A stretch of 64,000 bases of DNA from Pseudoclavibacter sp. AY1F1 (GTDB taxonomy: Bacteria; Actinomycetota; Actinomycetes; Actinomycetales; Microbacteriaceae), in assembly GCF_002931075.1 (NCBI RefSeq), contig NZ_PSTQ01000001.1, positions 620,001 through 684,000 of the forward strand. Direction: 5' to 3'. Below, piece by piece: positions 9,912 through 19,030 of the stretch (position 1 is its first letter; each line of letters opens with the position of its first letter). The notes below the pieces were generated by a model, which was not told the origin of the DNA, ran no database searches, and was given only the letters and a program-made list of their open reading frames with translations. The translations under genes were made by a program, and so were the position numbers.

Positions 9912-10553
9912 TCAGGCCAGCATGTACCCGCGGAACCGGCTCGCGCCCCACACGAGTGACGCCGCCGCGAGGAGCGCGGCGAGCAGGCCGAGCACGTGGA
10001 GCGAGAGCGAGAGCGCCCCGTTCTCTGGCAGCAGGAAGCCGTACGGCACCCAGCCATCCGTCGCACCTCGAGCCAGCACCACGAGCATCCACAACAGCGG
10101 ATACGGGAGGACCAGCCACAGCCGGCGCCACGCGAGCGGTCGCCGGTCTCCCACGAGAAGCCAGTCGAGGACGACGTAGGCGGGGAAGACGACGTGCAGG
10201 ATCGCACTCACCCAGGGCGGCGCGGAGCCGGTGCCTGGCACAAGCGTATTGTAGATGACACCGACGATGATCATGCAGCTCGTGGCGACGCCACGCAGGA
10301 CCGGGAGCCAGGCGGGTGCCGCGCGAGCACGAAGGGCGAAGGCACCGGATGCGATGAGGAGCACGCTCGTGATGAGGCTCGTCTGGTTCGTGAAGTAGCC
10401 GAAGAAATCGAAGGGGTTGCCGTCGCCGACGCCGACTCGTCCCGTATAGGTGACCCCGAGCAGCACGATGATGGTGAGCCCGATTCCGACGCGCAGCGCA
10501 CCAACTGTTCTGCCAGCCAGTGCAGTTGTCCGCTTCCTCGTCACGTCCATCAT
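9912..10553 (-). CDS. Pr6Pr-type six-helix membrane protein
   Basis: A 213-residue polytopic membrane protein with about six hydrophobic helices. The motifs FFGYFTNQTSLI, GVIYNTLVPG, ILHVVFPAYVVLDWLL and LPYPLLW are those of the bacterial Pr6Pr/FAR-17a-AIG1-like family, whose activity in bacteria is unknown (eukaryotic relatives hydrolyse fatty-acid esters). Two adjacent ATG codons start the frame; TAGGCT lies 7 bases before the first, so it is probably leaderless. Divergent from the HATPase gene with about 60 bases between starts. Confidence 0.78.
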   Translation of the reverse strand: MMDVTRKRTTALAGRTVGALRVGIGLTIIVLLGVTYTGRVGVGDGNPFDFFGYFTNQTSLITSVLLIASGAFALRARAAPAWLPVLRGVATSCMIIVGVIYNTLVPGTGSAPPWVSAILHVVFPAYVVLDWLLVGDRRPLAWRRLWLVLPYPLLWMLVVLARGATDGWVPYGFLLPENGALSLSLHVLGLLAALLAAASLVWGASRFRGYMLA

Positions 10554-10560
10554 CTGCGTC

Positions 10561-10566
10561 AGCCTA
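10561..10566 (-). promoter_or_regulatory. -10 box of leaderless gene at 10553
   Basis: TAGGCT (minus strand) is separated from the ATG by 7 bases; no ribosome-binding sequence is seen. Confidence 0.55.
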
Positions 10567-10604
10567 GGGCCGCGAGGCTGGCACCCGACTGCGACCGGCA
10601 CTCC

Positions 10605-10610
10605 TAGGAT
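10605..10610 (+). promoter_or_regulatory. -10 box of leaderless gene at 10618
   Basis: TAGGAT is followed by 7 bases and then the GTG start, so the mRNA probably begins at the start codon. Confidence 0.55.
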
Positions 10611-10617
10611 CGAGACC

Positions 10618-11658
10618 GTGACCGACGACTCCCTCCTTCGCGACCGCGCGCTCTCCTCGACCGAGTCCGGCCTGGCCGACGCCCTCGACGAGGTGGTCGA
10701 GGCAACCAGTGCGCTGCTGCTCGAACGCGGCGATGCCGCCATGGTCGATAGCGAACTCGACCCCGTCTTCCGTGCGCACGTTGTGGAGATCCTCACCGAG
10801 GCCTGGACCAGGCTCGCGGGCCTTCGCGACTATGGTCACCTGCAAGCACCGGCTGCACTCGATCTGGGACTCATGCGGGCGACGGCGGAGGTGCTCCTCG
10901 CGCAGGGGCTGCATCCAGCTCAACCCCTCGTCTCAGCCAACGTGCTCTTCGAAGTCGCACTTCCCGCGTTTGCCACTCGCATGCCCGTGCCGACCGTGAT
11001 TGTCGCGCAGGTCCTGCATGCGAGCGTCTTCGGCAGGTTCGTCCCTGGCGCGCTTGCGTACGCGGAGACGCTGCGCACACAGCTCGATGGCGTGGAGCGC
11101 GTTGCCGAGCTTCGACTCGCGCGGCGGCTCCGGGAGGCGGTCCTGCCCGAACTGACCGGAGAGCAGTCGGCGAGCGCCGCGGCGCTGGTTCGCGCACTCA
11201 GCTGGGATCTGGGGCAGCCGGCCCCTTCCGGCTTCCCCGAATCGCTGCTCGAATACGCCGGATGCACGCAGCAGGCTCTGACCCCTGTCGAAGTCACGGA
11301 GATCGGCGCCAGGGGGCAGGTCTCGCCGGCCGCGGCAGAGGCGCTCCACGCGCTCGCCATCGAAGCCATCCGGAATGCTCGCCGGCACGCCTTCGCGAGC
11401 CGGATCGACGTGGTCCTCCTCTGGCGACCTTCGACGCTCGTGCTCACCATCACGGACGACGGGCAGGGAGCCCCCGCTCCGCTCGAGGAGCTCGCATCGG
11501 GAAGCTACGGCATCTCCTCCATGCGCCAGCGGGCGGCCCTTGTGCACGCGCGCATTCGCTTCGAGACGAACAAGACCGGGACGACCGTGACGGTCACCTG
11601 CCCCACGGCCCGCGACGAGTGCCTGACGGCCGACACAGGCGAAGACGCCCGAGCCTGA
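10618..11658 (+). CDS. orphan HATPase-domain protein (histidine-kinase-like, no phospho-acceptor His)
   Basis: A 346-residue cytoplasmic protein. The C-terminal 100 residues form a GHKL ATPase domain like NarL-type sensor kinases: N box EAIRNARRHA, G1 box DDGQGAP and G2 box GSYGISSMRQRA. In HisKA_3 kinases the dimerisation helix carries LHD; here the equivalent segment reads RLARRLREAV, so the phospho-acceptor histidine is missing. The N-terminal 200 residues are helical without membrane segments. No response regulator is adjacent. It may act as a serine-type/anti-sigma-like kinase, a partner for another kinase, or a degenerate sensor. Confidence 0.7.
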   Translation: MTDDSLLRDRALSSTESGLADALDEVVEATSALLLERGDAAMVDSELDPVFRAHVVEILTEAWTRLAGLRDYGHLQAPAALDLGLMRATAEVLLAQGLHPAQPLVSANVLFEVALPAFATRMPVPTVIVAQVLHASVFGRFVPGALAYAETLRTQLDGVERVAELRLARRLREAVLPELTGEQSASAAALVRALSWDLGQPAPSGFPESLLEYAGCTQQALTPVEVTEIGARGQVSPAAAEALHALAIEAIRNARRHAFASRIDVVLLWRPSTLVLTITDDGQGAPAPLEELASGSYGISSMRQRAALVHARIRFETNKTGTTVTVTCPTARDECLTADTGEDARA

Positions 11659-11670
11659 GACTCGGGCGTC
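11644..11670. terminator. terminator between convergent genes at 11.65 kb
   Basis: A perfect 10-bp stem (GACGCCCGAG/CTCGGGCGTC) overlaps the stop codon at 11656 and faces the 3' end of the SDR gene, so it can serve both strands. Confidence 0.7.
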
Positions 11671-11693
11671 CTCATCAGCTCGCGCTGCGAACG

Positions 11694-12587
11694 CTATGGG
11701 GTGGGCATGCCACCGTTCACGTTGAGTGTCTCGCCGAGCACGTAGCTCGATTCAGGCGAGGCCAGGAAAACGTAGGCCGGTGCGAGCTCTGCGGGCTGCC
11801 CCATGCGACCAAGCGGCGTGTCCTCGCCGAACTCCTCGACCTTCTCCGGCGGCTGTCCATCCGTCACCTGCAGGGGAGTCCAGATGGGGCCGGGAGCAAC
11901 CGCGTTGACGCGGATGCCCTTCGGCGCGAGCTGCTGCGCGAGCCCCTTGGTGAAGGCGTTGATGGTCGCCTTCGTGGAGGCGTAGTCGACAAGGATCGCA
12001 GCGGGCGAGTACGCCTGGATCGACGTCGTGTTGATGATCGTCGACCCCGGCGGGAGGTGTGGGATCGCAGCCTTCGAGATCTCGAACATTGCGTACACGT
12101 TGACCTTGAAGGTCTCGTCGAACTGCTCGCTCGTGAGCGTCGTCAGGTCGTCGTTGTAGATCTGCTTGCCGGCGTTGTTGACGAGGATGTCGAGCCCGCC
12201 CAGCTTCGCGACGGCGGCATCCGCGAGGCCCTTGACGTACTTCTCGTCTGTCAGGTCACCGGGCAGCTGCACGACGTTGACGCCGGCGTCCTGCGCGATC
12301 GCGGTGATTCGATCGGCGTCTTCTTGCTCCTGTGGAAGATAGGCAATGGCGACATCGGCACCTTCGCGGGCGAACGCGATTGCCGTCGCGGCGCCGATTC
12401 CTGAGTCGCCGCCGGTGATGAGAGCTCGGCGGCCTTTGAGGCGCCCCGTTCCCTCGTAAGTGCTCTCGCCGAGGTCGGCGGTGTCGCGCAGCTTCGAGTC
12501 GAGACCGGGCTCGGTCTGGTCGTCGGAGTTCGGATCGATCTCGCTGTAGAGCTTCGTCGGGTCGGTGAAGGTGTACTGGTTTGCCAT
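11694..12587 (-). CDS. SDR-family oxidoreductase (YghA/general-stress-protein-39 type)
   Basis: A 297-residue classical short-chain dehydrogenase with the N-terminal extension of the YghA/Gsp39 group (TFTDPTKLYSEIDPN...LDSKLRDTADLGE). The NAD(P) motif TGGDSGIG is at residues 58-65, followed by NNAG, catalytic Ser-Tyr-Lys in TSIQAYS and VDYASTKAT, and PGPIWTPL. Substrate is not predictable; relatives are stress-induced aldehyde/ketone reductases. AGGAG precedes the ATG. It follows another SDR gene by 79 bases on the same strand. Confidence 0.88.
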   Translation of the reverse strand: MANQYTFTDPTKLYSEIDPNSDDQTEPGLDSKLRDTADLGESTYEGTGRLKGRRALITGGDSGIGAATAIAFAREGADVAIAYLPQEQEDADRITAIAQDAGVNVVQLPGDLTDEKYVKGLADAAVAKLGGLDILVNNAGKQIYNDDLTTLTSEQFDETFKVNVYAMFEISKAAIPHLPPGSTIINTTSIQAYSPAAILVDYASTKATINAFTKGLAQQLAPKGIRVNAVAPGPIWTPLQVTDGQPPEKVEEFGEDTPLGRMGQPAELAPAYVFLASPESSYVLGETLNVNGGMPTP

Positions 12588-12666
12588 GGTGAGACTCCTA
12601 GGGATGGGGTTTCGAGATGGGGATGAGGATGCGGGCAGCGGGGGACTACTCGCGGTTGGGTTGTGT

Positions 12667-13467
12667 CTAGATGGTCGCGACCGAGCCGGAGTCGACCCGG
12701 TAGTTCGAGCCGTTCACGAACGAGGCCCGGTCGGAGCAGAGGAACGCGATGACCGAGGCGACCTCGGTCGGCTCGCCACGACGGCCGAGCTCCATGTACG
12801 GTCGCTCCTCGTCGAGGAACGATTCGATGGCCTCGTCGACGCTTGTGCCGAGCTCCTGAGCGCGTTTCTTCATCATCGCGTCGGTCATGGGCGTGGAGAT
12901 GAACGCGGGTGAGACGGCGTTCACGAGCAGCCCCTCCGACGCGTAGCTGCGGGAGAGGCCCTTCGAGAGAGCGAGGATGCCCGCCTTCGCCGCGCAGTAC
13001 GGCAGCTCGTCGTCGTAGGGCTGGACCGCGTCCTCTGAGGCGAGGAACACGAGTCGCCCCCAACCTCCCCTACGAAGCGAGGGGAGGAACTGGCGAACCA
13101 GGCGAACCGGGCCGAGGAGGTCGATCTCGACGGTCTTGGTCCATCCTTCGTCGTCGATTTCGTGGAAGAGTCCCTGGGCGCCCGTGACGCCGGCGGACTG
13201 CACGAGGATGTCGATGTCGCCGACGTGCTCTTGCACGAAGCCGTGCAGCTCGGCGAGCTCGTCGAGTTTCGTGATGTCGGTGGCATGCGCGTAGAGCCTG
13301 CCCTCCGGCGCGTCGAGCTTGGCAGCCGCCTCCTCGAGCGAAGCCGCGTCCTTATCACTCAGGACGACGATGGCACCCTCCTCGAGGAGCTGTTTCGCGG
13401 TCTCCCAGCCGATGCCAGAGTCGCCGCCCGTGATGAGCGCTTTCTTGCCGGTGATGCCTAGATCCAT
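12667..13467 (-). CDS. SDR-family oxidoreductase
   Basis: A 266-residue short-chain dehydrogenase with TGGDSGIG near residue 13, a QSAG variant of the NNAG motif, catalytic SEDAVQPYDDELPYCAAKAG (Tyr and Lys spaced by three) and C-terminal GSNYRVDSGSV. Nucleotide specificity and substrate are unknown. ATG at 13467 has GGGAG at proper distance. It lies in the run GH15, SMP-30, SDR, SDR, a layout that suits oxidation of sugars or sugar lactones, which is inference from context. Confidence 0.87.
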   Translation of the reverse strand: MDLGITGKKALITGGDSGIGWETAKQLLEEGAIVVLSDKDAASLEEAAAKLDAPEGRLYAHATDITKLDELAELHGFVQEHVGDIDILVQSAGVTGAQGLFHEIDDEGWTKTVEIDLLGPVRLVRQFLPSLRRGGWGRLVFLASEDAVQPYDDELPYCAAKAGILALSKGLSRSYASEGLLVNAVSPAFISTPMTDAMMKKRAQELGTSVDEAIESFLDEERPYMELGRRGEPTEVASVIAFLCSDRASFVNGSNYRVDSGSVATI

Positions 13468-13531
13468 GTCTGTATCTCCCGTCTGGGTGGTTCGTGCGAT
13501 GGTGGTCTGGAAAGTCCGGGTGCCGCTCTGG

Positions 13532-14422
13532 TCACCTCGTTGCGGCACTCGACCCGAACTCGTAGGTGGCACGGCCTCGCCCGGCCGAGTCGAAAGCGAA
13601 GATTGAGCCGCTGAGCGGTGCGTCGACCAGGTCGTGCTCCGTGAGGTTCTCGCGTGCGGTGCCGACGAACAGGGTCGCGAGACCTTCGCCGCCGAACGCG
13701 ACAGAGGTCACGTTCGGCGTCGGGAGGCTCAGATCTCCGAGGGGACGGCCATCGGCATCCCAGTGAGCGACGCGTCCCGCGCCGTAGATGCCGTTCCAGA
13801 ACGTGCCGTCGACGGCACGAGCCAGCCCATCCGAATTCCGACCTGTGATGAAGGGCTCGAGCTCACCCAGGTCGTCTGGCCCGGGTCCGTAGCTCGCGCG
13901 GTAGATGGTCTGCGTTGAGGTGTCCGTCACATACATCGTGTCGCCTGACTCGCTCCACTCGAGGCCGTTCGTCGTGTGGAACCCACCGAGCAGCATCCGC
14001 ACCGTACCCTCGGCGTCGAACGTGTAGAGGGCCCCGTCGGCCGCTGGCGAGGTTGTGTTCATCGACCCCACGACGAAGCGTCCGAACGGGTCGATCTTTC
14101 CTTCGTTGAAGCGGATTCCGCCGTGTGAATGCTCAACGGAGGCGATGGTCTTCGTCAGTGTGCCGGCGGAGTCGAGTTCGACGATGCGGTCCTGCAGCGA
14201 CGCGACGAATCCGCCTCCCGCGGCGGGCTGGACGGCGCTGACCGGGGCTGGGAGAGCGGCCACGCGGTCTGCGCTGCCGTTCACGGGGCCGCCGAGCTCG
14301 GCGAGGTGGAACGTTCCTTCGGCAATGTCCACCCAGGCCAGTTCCTCCGTGCGTGCATCCCACCAGATGCTCTCGACGAGTATCGAGCGGAGTTCGCGGA
14401 AGATGCGCGGTTCAGCTGCCAT
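13532..14422 (-). CDS. SMP-30/gluconolactonase-family protein
   Basis: A 296-residue six-bladed beta-propeller of the SMP-30/gluconolactonase/LRE family: residues LVESIWWDARTEELAWVDI near the start, HGGIRFNEGKIDPFGRFVVGS (metal-binding N and D region), TNGLEWSESGDTMYVTDT and SDGLA. Enzymes of this family hydrolyse sugar lactones with a divalent metal. GAGGAG precedes the ATG. It overlaps the GH15 gene by 11 bases, so the two are co-translated. Confidence 0.88.
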   Translation of the reverse strand: MAAEPRIFRELRSILVESIWWDARTEELAWVDIAEGTFHLAELGGPVNGSADRVAALPAPVSAVQPAAGGGFVASLQDRIVELDSAGTLTKTIASVEHSHGGIRFNEGKIDPFGRFVVGSMNTTSPAADGALYTFDAEGTVRMLLGGFHTTNGLEWSESGDTMYVTDTSTQTIYRASYGPGPDDLGELEPFITGRNSDGLARAVDGTFWNGIYGAGRVAHWDADGRPLGDLSLPTPNVTSVAFGGEGLATLFVGTARENLTEHDLVDAPLSGSIFAFDSAGRGRATYEFGSSAATR

Positions 14423-16217
14423 GGTGCTCCTCCTCTTGGGCCAGTTCCTTGATCATGAGGGCTGCGTTGATGAGGGCGAGGTGACTGAGCCCCTGGGGGA
14501 GATTGCCCCAGAAGGCGCCGTCGCCGGCGGCGATCATCTCCGCGAGCAGGCCGACGTCGTTCGTCTGCGTCACCAGTGCTTCCATGGCTGCGACCGCCTC
14601 GTCGTGCCTGCCGACGCACGCGAGCGCGGAGACGCGCCAGAATGCGCAGGCCACGAACGTGTGCTCCTCGGCGTCGACGCCGGAGTAGCGATAGAGCAAG
14701 TGTCCCGAGCCGAGTTCCTCTGTCAGGGCATCGATGGTGGATGACATTCGCTCGCCCCGGTCGAAGCCGCTCGGAGCGTGCAGCAGCACCGAGGCGTCGA
14801 GACGATCGGACCCGGGATGCATGACGTAGCTCTTGAGGTCGTCTGACCAGCAGTGCTCGATTGTCCATTCCCGGATGCGGTCGCGTTCCGCCCGCCACCG
14901 ATCCACGTCGCCCTCGATGTGCAAGCCTTCCGCGAGCGCGACGGCATCGGTGAGTGCCTGCCAGCAGCCCATTTTGGAGGACGCGTAGTGCTGCTCATCG
15001 CCGAGCTCCCACATGCCTGCGTCTCGCTTGCGCCAGTCGTCGCAGGCCTTGTCGGCGACTTTCGCGAGCAATCGTGCCGTCTCGACATCCAGCAGGTTGC
15101 CGTCATCGACGTACGTGCGGCTGATCGCGATGAGGTCGCCGTAGATGCCGAGCTGGAGCTGCCCTTGTGCGGGGTTGCCTGTGACGACGGGGGAGTTGCC
15201 TCGCCAACCGGGCACGTCGTAGTTCTCGACGCCGGCGCACGTCGCCCCGTCCAACGTGTACATGACGTAGATGTCGGGGCTCTGCTCCCGGATCGTCCGA
15301 AGCAGCCAGGAGATCGCGGCGTGCGTCTCCTCGCGAAGCCCGAACCACGTCAAGGAGTGAGCGGTGTAGGCGAGATCGCGGATCCAGGCGAAGCGGTAGT
15401 CCCAGTTCTTGCCGCCGGCGGGGTTCTCGGGGAGCGAGGTCGTCGCAGCCGCGGCGATGGCACCCGTCGGGCTGAAGATGAGGAGCTTCAGGGCGAGCGC
15501 GCTGCGCTGCACCTGGTCCGCCCACGGACCGTCGTAGGAGAATTCCTCTGACCACCTGAGCCAGCTCCTGACGGTTCGGTCTATGCCCTCGTCAACCTTC
15601 TCCGGGTCCGGCACGCGGAGGGGTTCGCCCTCCGTGGCGGTGAGGACAAGCAAGTGGCGAGAATCGACAGAGGCGGTGAAGCTGCCGTGCAGCTCGGCGG
15701 GCTCTGGGCTTGCCGCGTCGGCAATCGCGGCCCCGTGCTCAGTTCCGACGACGGCCATCGACAGGTCCCCGCAGCGGATGACCGTGTGCTCGCCCACTCG
15801 GTCCAGCCACGGAGACCTCGTGCCGAGCATCGTTCCGGGAGTGACTTGCCAGGTGAACTCGACCGAGCCCTTGATGCCGTCGACTCGACGCGCGAGTTCG
15901 GCCCAGGGGAGCCGACCTGCAACACCCGTGACCATCGCGTCCGTCACTCGGGCGACGCCATTCGCGGTCGTGAAGGTGGTCTCGAGCACGTTCGTGCGCT
16001 CGATGTAGCGCCTCGTCGAAGTGAACTCGCTCTCTGGCACCAGCTCGATAAATCCGCCGGTCTCCTCGTCGAGAATTCGAGCGAAGACGGGGAGCGAGTC
16101 GAGGTTGGGCAGGGGCAACCAGTCGACGCGGCCGTTCGGCGCGACGAGGGCAACGGTGCGACCATCGCCGATGGCGGCGTAGTCGCGAAGGGGAAGTCCG
16201 GGGGGAGTCTTCGTCAT
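14412..16217 (-). CDS. glycoside hydrolase family 15 protein
   Basis: A 601-residue GH15 protein of the glucoamylase/trehalase-like bacterial type: N-terminal beta-sandwich domain (RDYAAIGDGRTVALV) and (alpha/alpha)6 barrel with KNWDYRFAWIRDLAYT and the first catalytic-acid region DAGMWELGDEQHY. C-terminal part contains GNLPQGLSHLALINAAL. No signal peptide, so it acts in the cytoplasm, possibly on trehalose or alpha-glucosides. Actinobacterial trehalases belong to this group, but glucoamylase and dextranase relatives prevent a firm substrate call. First gene of the run to 11694; a TAGCGT box lies 10 bases before the ATG. Confidence 0.87.
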   Translation of the reverse strand: MTKTPPGLPLRDYAAIGDGRTVALVAPNGRVDWLPLPNLDSLPVFARILDEETGGFIELVPESEFTSTRRYIERTNVLETTFTTANGVARVTDAMVTGVAGRLPWAELARRVDGIKGSVEFTWQVTPGTMLGTRSPWLDRVGEHTVIRCGDLSMAVVGTEHGAAIADAASPEPAELHGSFTASVDSRHLLVLTATEGEPLRVPDPEKVDEGIDRTVRSWLRWSEEFSYDGPWADQVQRSALALKLLIFSPTGAIAAAATTSLPENPAGGKNWDYRFAWIRDLAYTAHSLTWFGLREETHAAISWLLRTIREQSPDIYVMYTLDGATCAGVENYDVPGWRGNSPVVTGNPAQGQLQLGIYGDLIAISRTYVDDGNLLDVETARLLAKVADKACDDWRKRDAGMWELGDEQHYASSKMGCWQALTDAVALAEGLHIEGDVDRWRAERDRIREWTIEHCWSDDLKSYVMHPGSDRLDASVLLHAPSGFDRGERMSSTIDALTEELGSGHLLYRYSGVDAEEHTFVACAFWRVSALACVGRHDEAVAAMEALVTQTNDVGLLAEMIAAGDGAFWGNLPQGLSHLALINAALMIKELAQEEEHHGS

Positions 16218-16330
16218 GAGGGTGACGACGCTACGTGACGGCGCGGTCGACTCCGTGGGAGTTTCCTCCGCGTGCCTGAACGTCAGCCGCTACTCGTGAG
16301 CGCGCGCAGTTAGTGGGTCGCTCAGCCCCT

Positions 16331-16359
16331 GTCAACCCTTCCGGTGCCTCCCGGTTGAC
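16331..16359. promoter_or_regulatory. inverted repeat upstream of the 16.4 kb operon
   Basis: GTCAACC (16331-16337) and GGTTGAC (16353-16359) form a 7-bp inverted repeat with a 15-base spacer in the divergent promoter region. The right arm includes TTGAC, which could be a -35 box. It is a candidate operator only. Confidence 0.3.
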
Positions 16360-16427
16360 GTGCGTAGCGTGCTGAGATCGGTGCAGTTGGCGTCCCGCGT
16401 ATGTCCGGCGTTCGAAAAGGAGATCAC

Positions 16428-17492
16428 GTGCCTGAACTCTCTGACCCGACAGACGTCGAGGTCGACTTCTGGGATGGCACCGGTCGCGTCCTCGAGGCCG
16501 CCGCGACCTGCGACGGTGACGCTGAGACGATGCTCAAGATCCTGCGTGAAGTACCCGCGCCACCCGTTCCCGGAGCGGGGAGGACTCGCGCGCTCTTCCG
16601 GCTCCTCGCGTCTCTCGGCGGTCTCGACCTCACCGCTGCCCGTGTCGTCGAACCGCACTTCGACGCGGCGGCGATCCTCGGCCAGTCAGGCGCTTCCATG
16701 GAGGATGGGCAGGCTTGGGGCGTTTTCGCCTCGGCGTCGCCCGTCGCGATCCAATGGCAATCTGCGCGCGATCCGCTCGCGAGCGGTCCCGACGCGGTGC
16801 TGACGGGCAGAAAGCGTTGGTGCTCCCTCGCAGCGCACCTCGATTTCGCCCTCGTGACGGCCTCGGACGCGCAGGGTGAGTGGATGTTCGTGCTTGATCT
16901 CAGACAGGACGAAGTCGCACCGAGCGAGGGCGGCACGCCGCTCACGGGTCTCCGCGGGGTTCCGAGCGGGCCGCTCGACCTGAGCGGAGCCGGCGTGAGA
17001 GTCATCGGCGACGGACCTGACTGGTACACCTCGCGGCCCGGCTTCGCGTGGGGCGGCATCGGTGTCGCGGCCGTGTGGTTCGGTGCGGCCGTCTCCCTCG
17101 GGCGGACCTTGTTGGATGCGGCCGAGACGCGTGAACCGGACCAGCTCGGGTTTGCGTGGCTCGGCGAGGCAGACCGTCTGCTGCACGGTCTGCGGGTCCA
17201 GCTCGATGACGCGGCCGACCGGGTCGACGCCGGAACCGCCGATTGGGCGCTCGCGCAGCGCGTTCGGGGCAACACGGCCAGCGCGTGCTGGCGTCTGCTC
17301 GAGATCTGCGGCGAAGCGCTCGGCCCGGGACCGTTGGCCTTCGATGCCGATCACGCGCGACGCGTCGCCGACCTCACCATGTATCTCAGGCAGCACCACG
17401 GTGCACGAGACGACGCAGCTCACGGCACGGATCTCCTCGCCGCGGCGCGTGTCGCCCACCCACTGCCAAGTCGCGAGGATGGAGACGCATGA
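16428..17492 (+). CDS. acyl-CoA dehydrogenase-like flavoprotein
   Basis: A 354-residue protein with the layout of the acyl-CoA dehydrogenase fold: an N-terminal helical part, a central beta region with WGVFASASPV and LTGRKRWCSLAAHLDFALV, and a helical C-terminal part ending LTMYLRQHHGARDDAAHG. It is shorter than the usual 380-400 residues and I cannot identify the catalytic Glu with confidence. AGGAG precedes GTG at 16428. It overlaps the next gene by ATGA, so it belongs to a tightly coupled operon with a deacetylase-methyltransferase and a glycosyltransferase. A role in oxidising an acyl or aminoacyl group of the product is inferred. Confidence 0.78.
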   Translation: MPELSDPTDVEVDFWDGTGRVLEAAATCDGDAETMLKILREVPAPPVPGAGRTRALFRLLASLGGLDLTAARVVEPHFDAAAILGQSGASMEDGQAWGVFASASPVAIQWQSARDPLASGPDAVLTGRKRWCSLAAHLDFALVTASDAQGEWMFVLDLRQDEVAPSEGGTPLTGLRGVPSGPLDLSGAGVRVIGDGPDWYTSRPGFAWGGIGVAAVWFGAAVSLGRTLLDAAETREPDQLGFAWLGEADRLLHGLRVQLDDAADRVDAGTADWALAQRVRGNTASACWRLLEICGEALGPGPLAFDADHARRVADLTMYLRQHHGARDDAAHGTDLLAAARVAHPLPSREDGDA

Positions 17493-19030
17493 TCGGTGCG
17501 GCGCATCCCGAATTCACGCACCTGCAGACGGGAACGGCCGAGGCGGTCTGGCGACGCGTGGACCTCGACAACTTGCCCGTCCTGGACGCCGAGGCGCCGG
17601 GAATCGATTTCGGTCCTGGCACGATGCTCCTGGTCGGTGCCGCCCATCCCGACGACGAGTGCCTTGGCGCCGCAGGCCTCATCGTGACCGCACTCGCTGC
17701 GGGCGCCAACGTGACGGTGCTGCTGTGCACCCGGGGTGAGGCATCGCATCCGGCGTCGCCCAGTGTCAGCGCCGAGCAGCTGGCGGTGACCCGCCGAGCC
17801 GAGTTCGACGCTGCTCTGCGAGAGCTGCGCAGCAGCGCGCGACGGATCGCCGGCCCGGCAGGCGTCCAACCCGGGCGCGCTGACGCCATGGAGCTGGGGC
17901 TTCGGGATGGTTCGCTCGCGGATTCCGTCGCCGAGATCACCGCAGCGGCAGACAAGCTGATCCGGGATTCTGACAACAAACGAGTGATAGTCGCCGCCCC
18001 GTATCGGCGTGACGGCCACCCCGACCACGCGGCCGTCGGCGAGGCGCTCGCTCGCTCAGCGCTCGACGCGGGCGCCCTCCTGCTCGAGTTCCCAATCTGG
18101 TTCTGGCATTGGGCCGAGCCGGACGTCGACACCGAATGGCGACATTGGAGGCGACTGCCTCTCTCCTCAGCGGCCGTCATGAGTAAGTCGGATGCGCTCG
18201 GAGCGCACGTTTCACAGCTCACGCCACTCACGGATGCCGCGGGCGACGAGCCGGTACTGGGCAAGGCTCAGCTCGAGCACTTCCAGCGAGACTTCGAGGT
18301 CTTTCGGGTGACGGCTCCTGCGACGCGCGACTCCACTTCCGCGAACAGCGAGTTCGATGGCGTCCACACAGACGCCGACGACCCGTGGGGCCTCCGAACC
18401 AGCTGGTACGAGCGACGAAAGCTCGCCCTGATGCTGGCCATGCTGCCGGACACACACGCATCGATCGCTCTCGAGATCGGCTGCTCGATTGGCGAGAGCA
18501 CCGCGGCGCTGGCTGAGAGATCCTCCCGCCTCATCGCTGTTGATGCCAGCGCGGCCGCGCTCCGACTCGCCGAAGCCCGGATCGCGGGCACCGCGTCCGT
18601 CCAGCTGGTGCTCGCGACGCTCCCGCACGAGTGGGACCGGCTCGAAGTCCCAGACGGGACGCTGAACCTCGTGGTGCTCTCCGAGACGGGCTACTACCTC
18701 GCCGAGGATGAGCTCTGCGAGCTCCTCACCCGGTCGCGACGGGCGCTCGCGCCGACGGGCGCGCTTGTGCTGTGCCATTGGCGTGGGCCCATCGTCGGAT
18801 GGCCCCTCGACGGCGACCGCGTGCACGCTCTCGCGGCGAGGCTGGGGATGCGCCGCCTCGCCGCGTTCGCGCAAGACGACACGCTCATCGACGTCTACGA
18901 GAACGGAGAGCCGGGGTCCGGCCGAAGCTGCTTCGCGCAGTGGCGCGGGGATCCAAGCCAAGACCCCACGGCGCAGCACATGCCGTCGCCGCGACCGGCA
19001 CCACGGGCAGAACGGGCGGTGCGATCGTGA
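17489..19030 (+). CDS. bifunctional PIG-L-type deacetylase / NodS-like SAM methyltransferase
   Basis: A 513-residue fusion. Residues about 45-270 form a PIG-L/LmbE deacetylase: zinc motif AHPDDE at 52-57 and distal YRRDGHPDHAAVG. Residues about 310-500 form a class I SAM methyltransferase with LEIGCSIGESTAALA, IAVDASAAAL and VVLSETGYYLAEDEL; the GC-G-xT-LA and SE-YYL pattern is that of NodS. PIG-L enzymes remove N-acetyl groups from GlcNAc and NodS methylates the freed amine of chitin oligomers, so the fusion would deacetylate and N-methylate an amino sugar. Overlaps neighbours by ATGA and GTGA. Confidence 0.88.
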   Translation: MIGAAHPEFTHLQTGTAEAVWRRVDLDNLPVLDAEAPGIDFGPGTMLLVGAAHPDDECLGAAGLIVTALAAGANVTVLLCTRGEASHPASPSVSAEQLAVTRRAEFDAALRELRSSARRIAGPAGVQPGRADAMELGLRDGSLADSVAEITAAADKLIRDSDNKRVIVAAPYRRDGHPDHAAVGEALARSALDAGALLLEFPIWFWHWAEPDVDTEWRHWRRLPLSSAAVMSKSDALGAHVSQLTPLTDAAGDEPVLGKAQLEHFQRDFEVFRVTAPATRDSTSANSEFDGVHTDADDPWGLRTSWYERRKLALMLAMLPDTHASIALEIGCSIGESTAALAERSSRLIAVDASAAALRLAEARIAGTASVQLVLATLPHEWDRLEVPDGTLNLVVLSETGYYLAEDELCELLTRSRRALAPTGALVLCHWRGPIVGWPLDGDRVHALAARLGMRRLAAFAQDDTLIDVYENGEPGSGRSCFAQWRGDPSQDPTAQHMPSPRPAPRAERAVRS

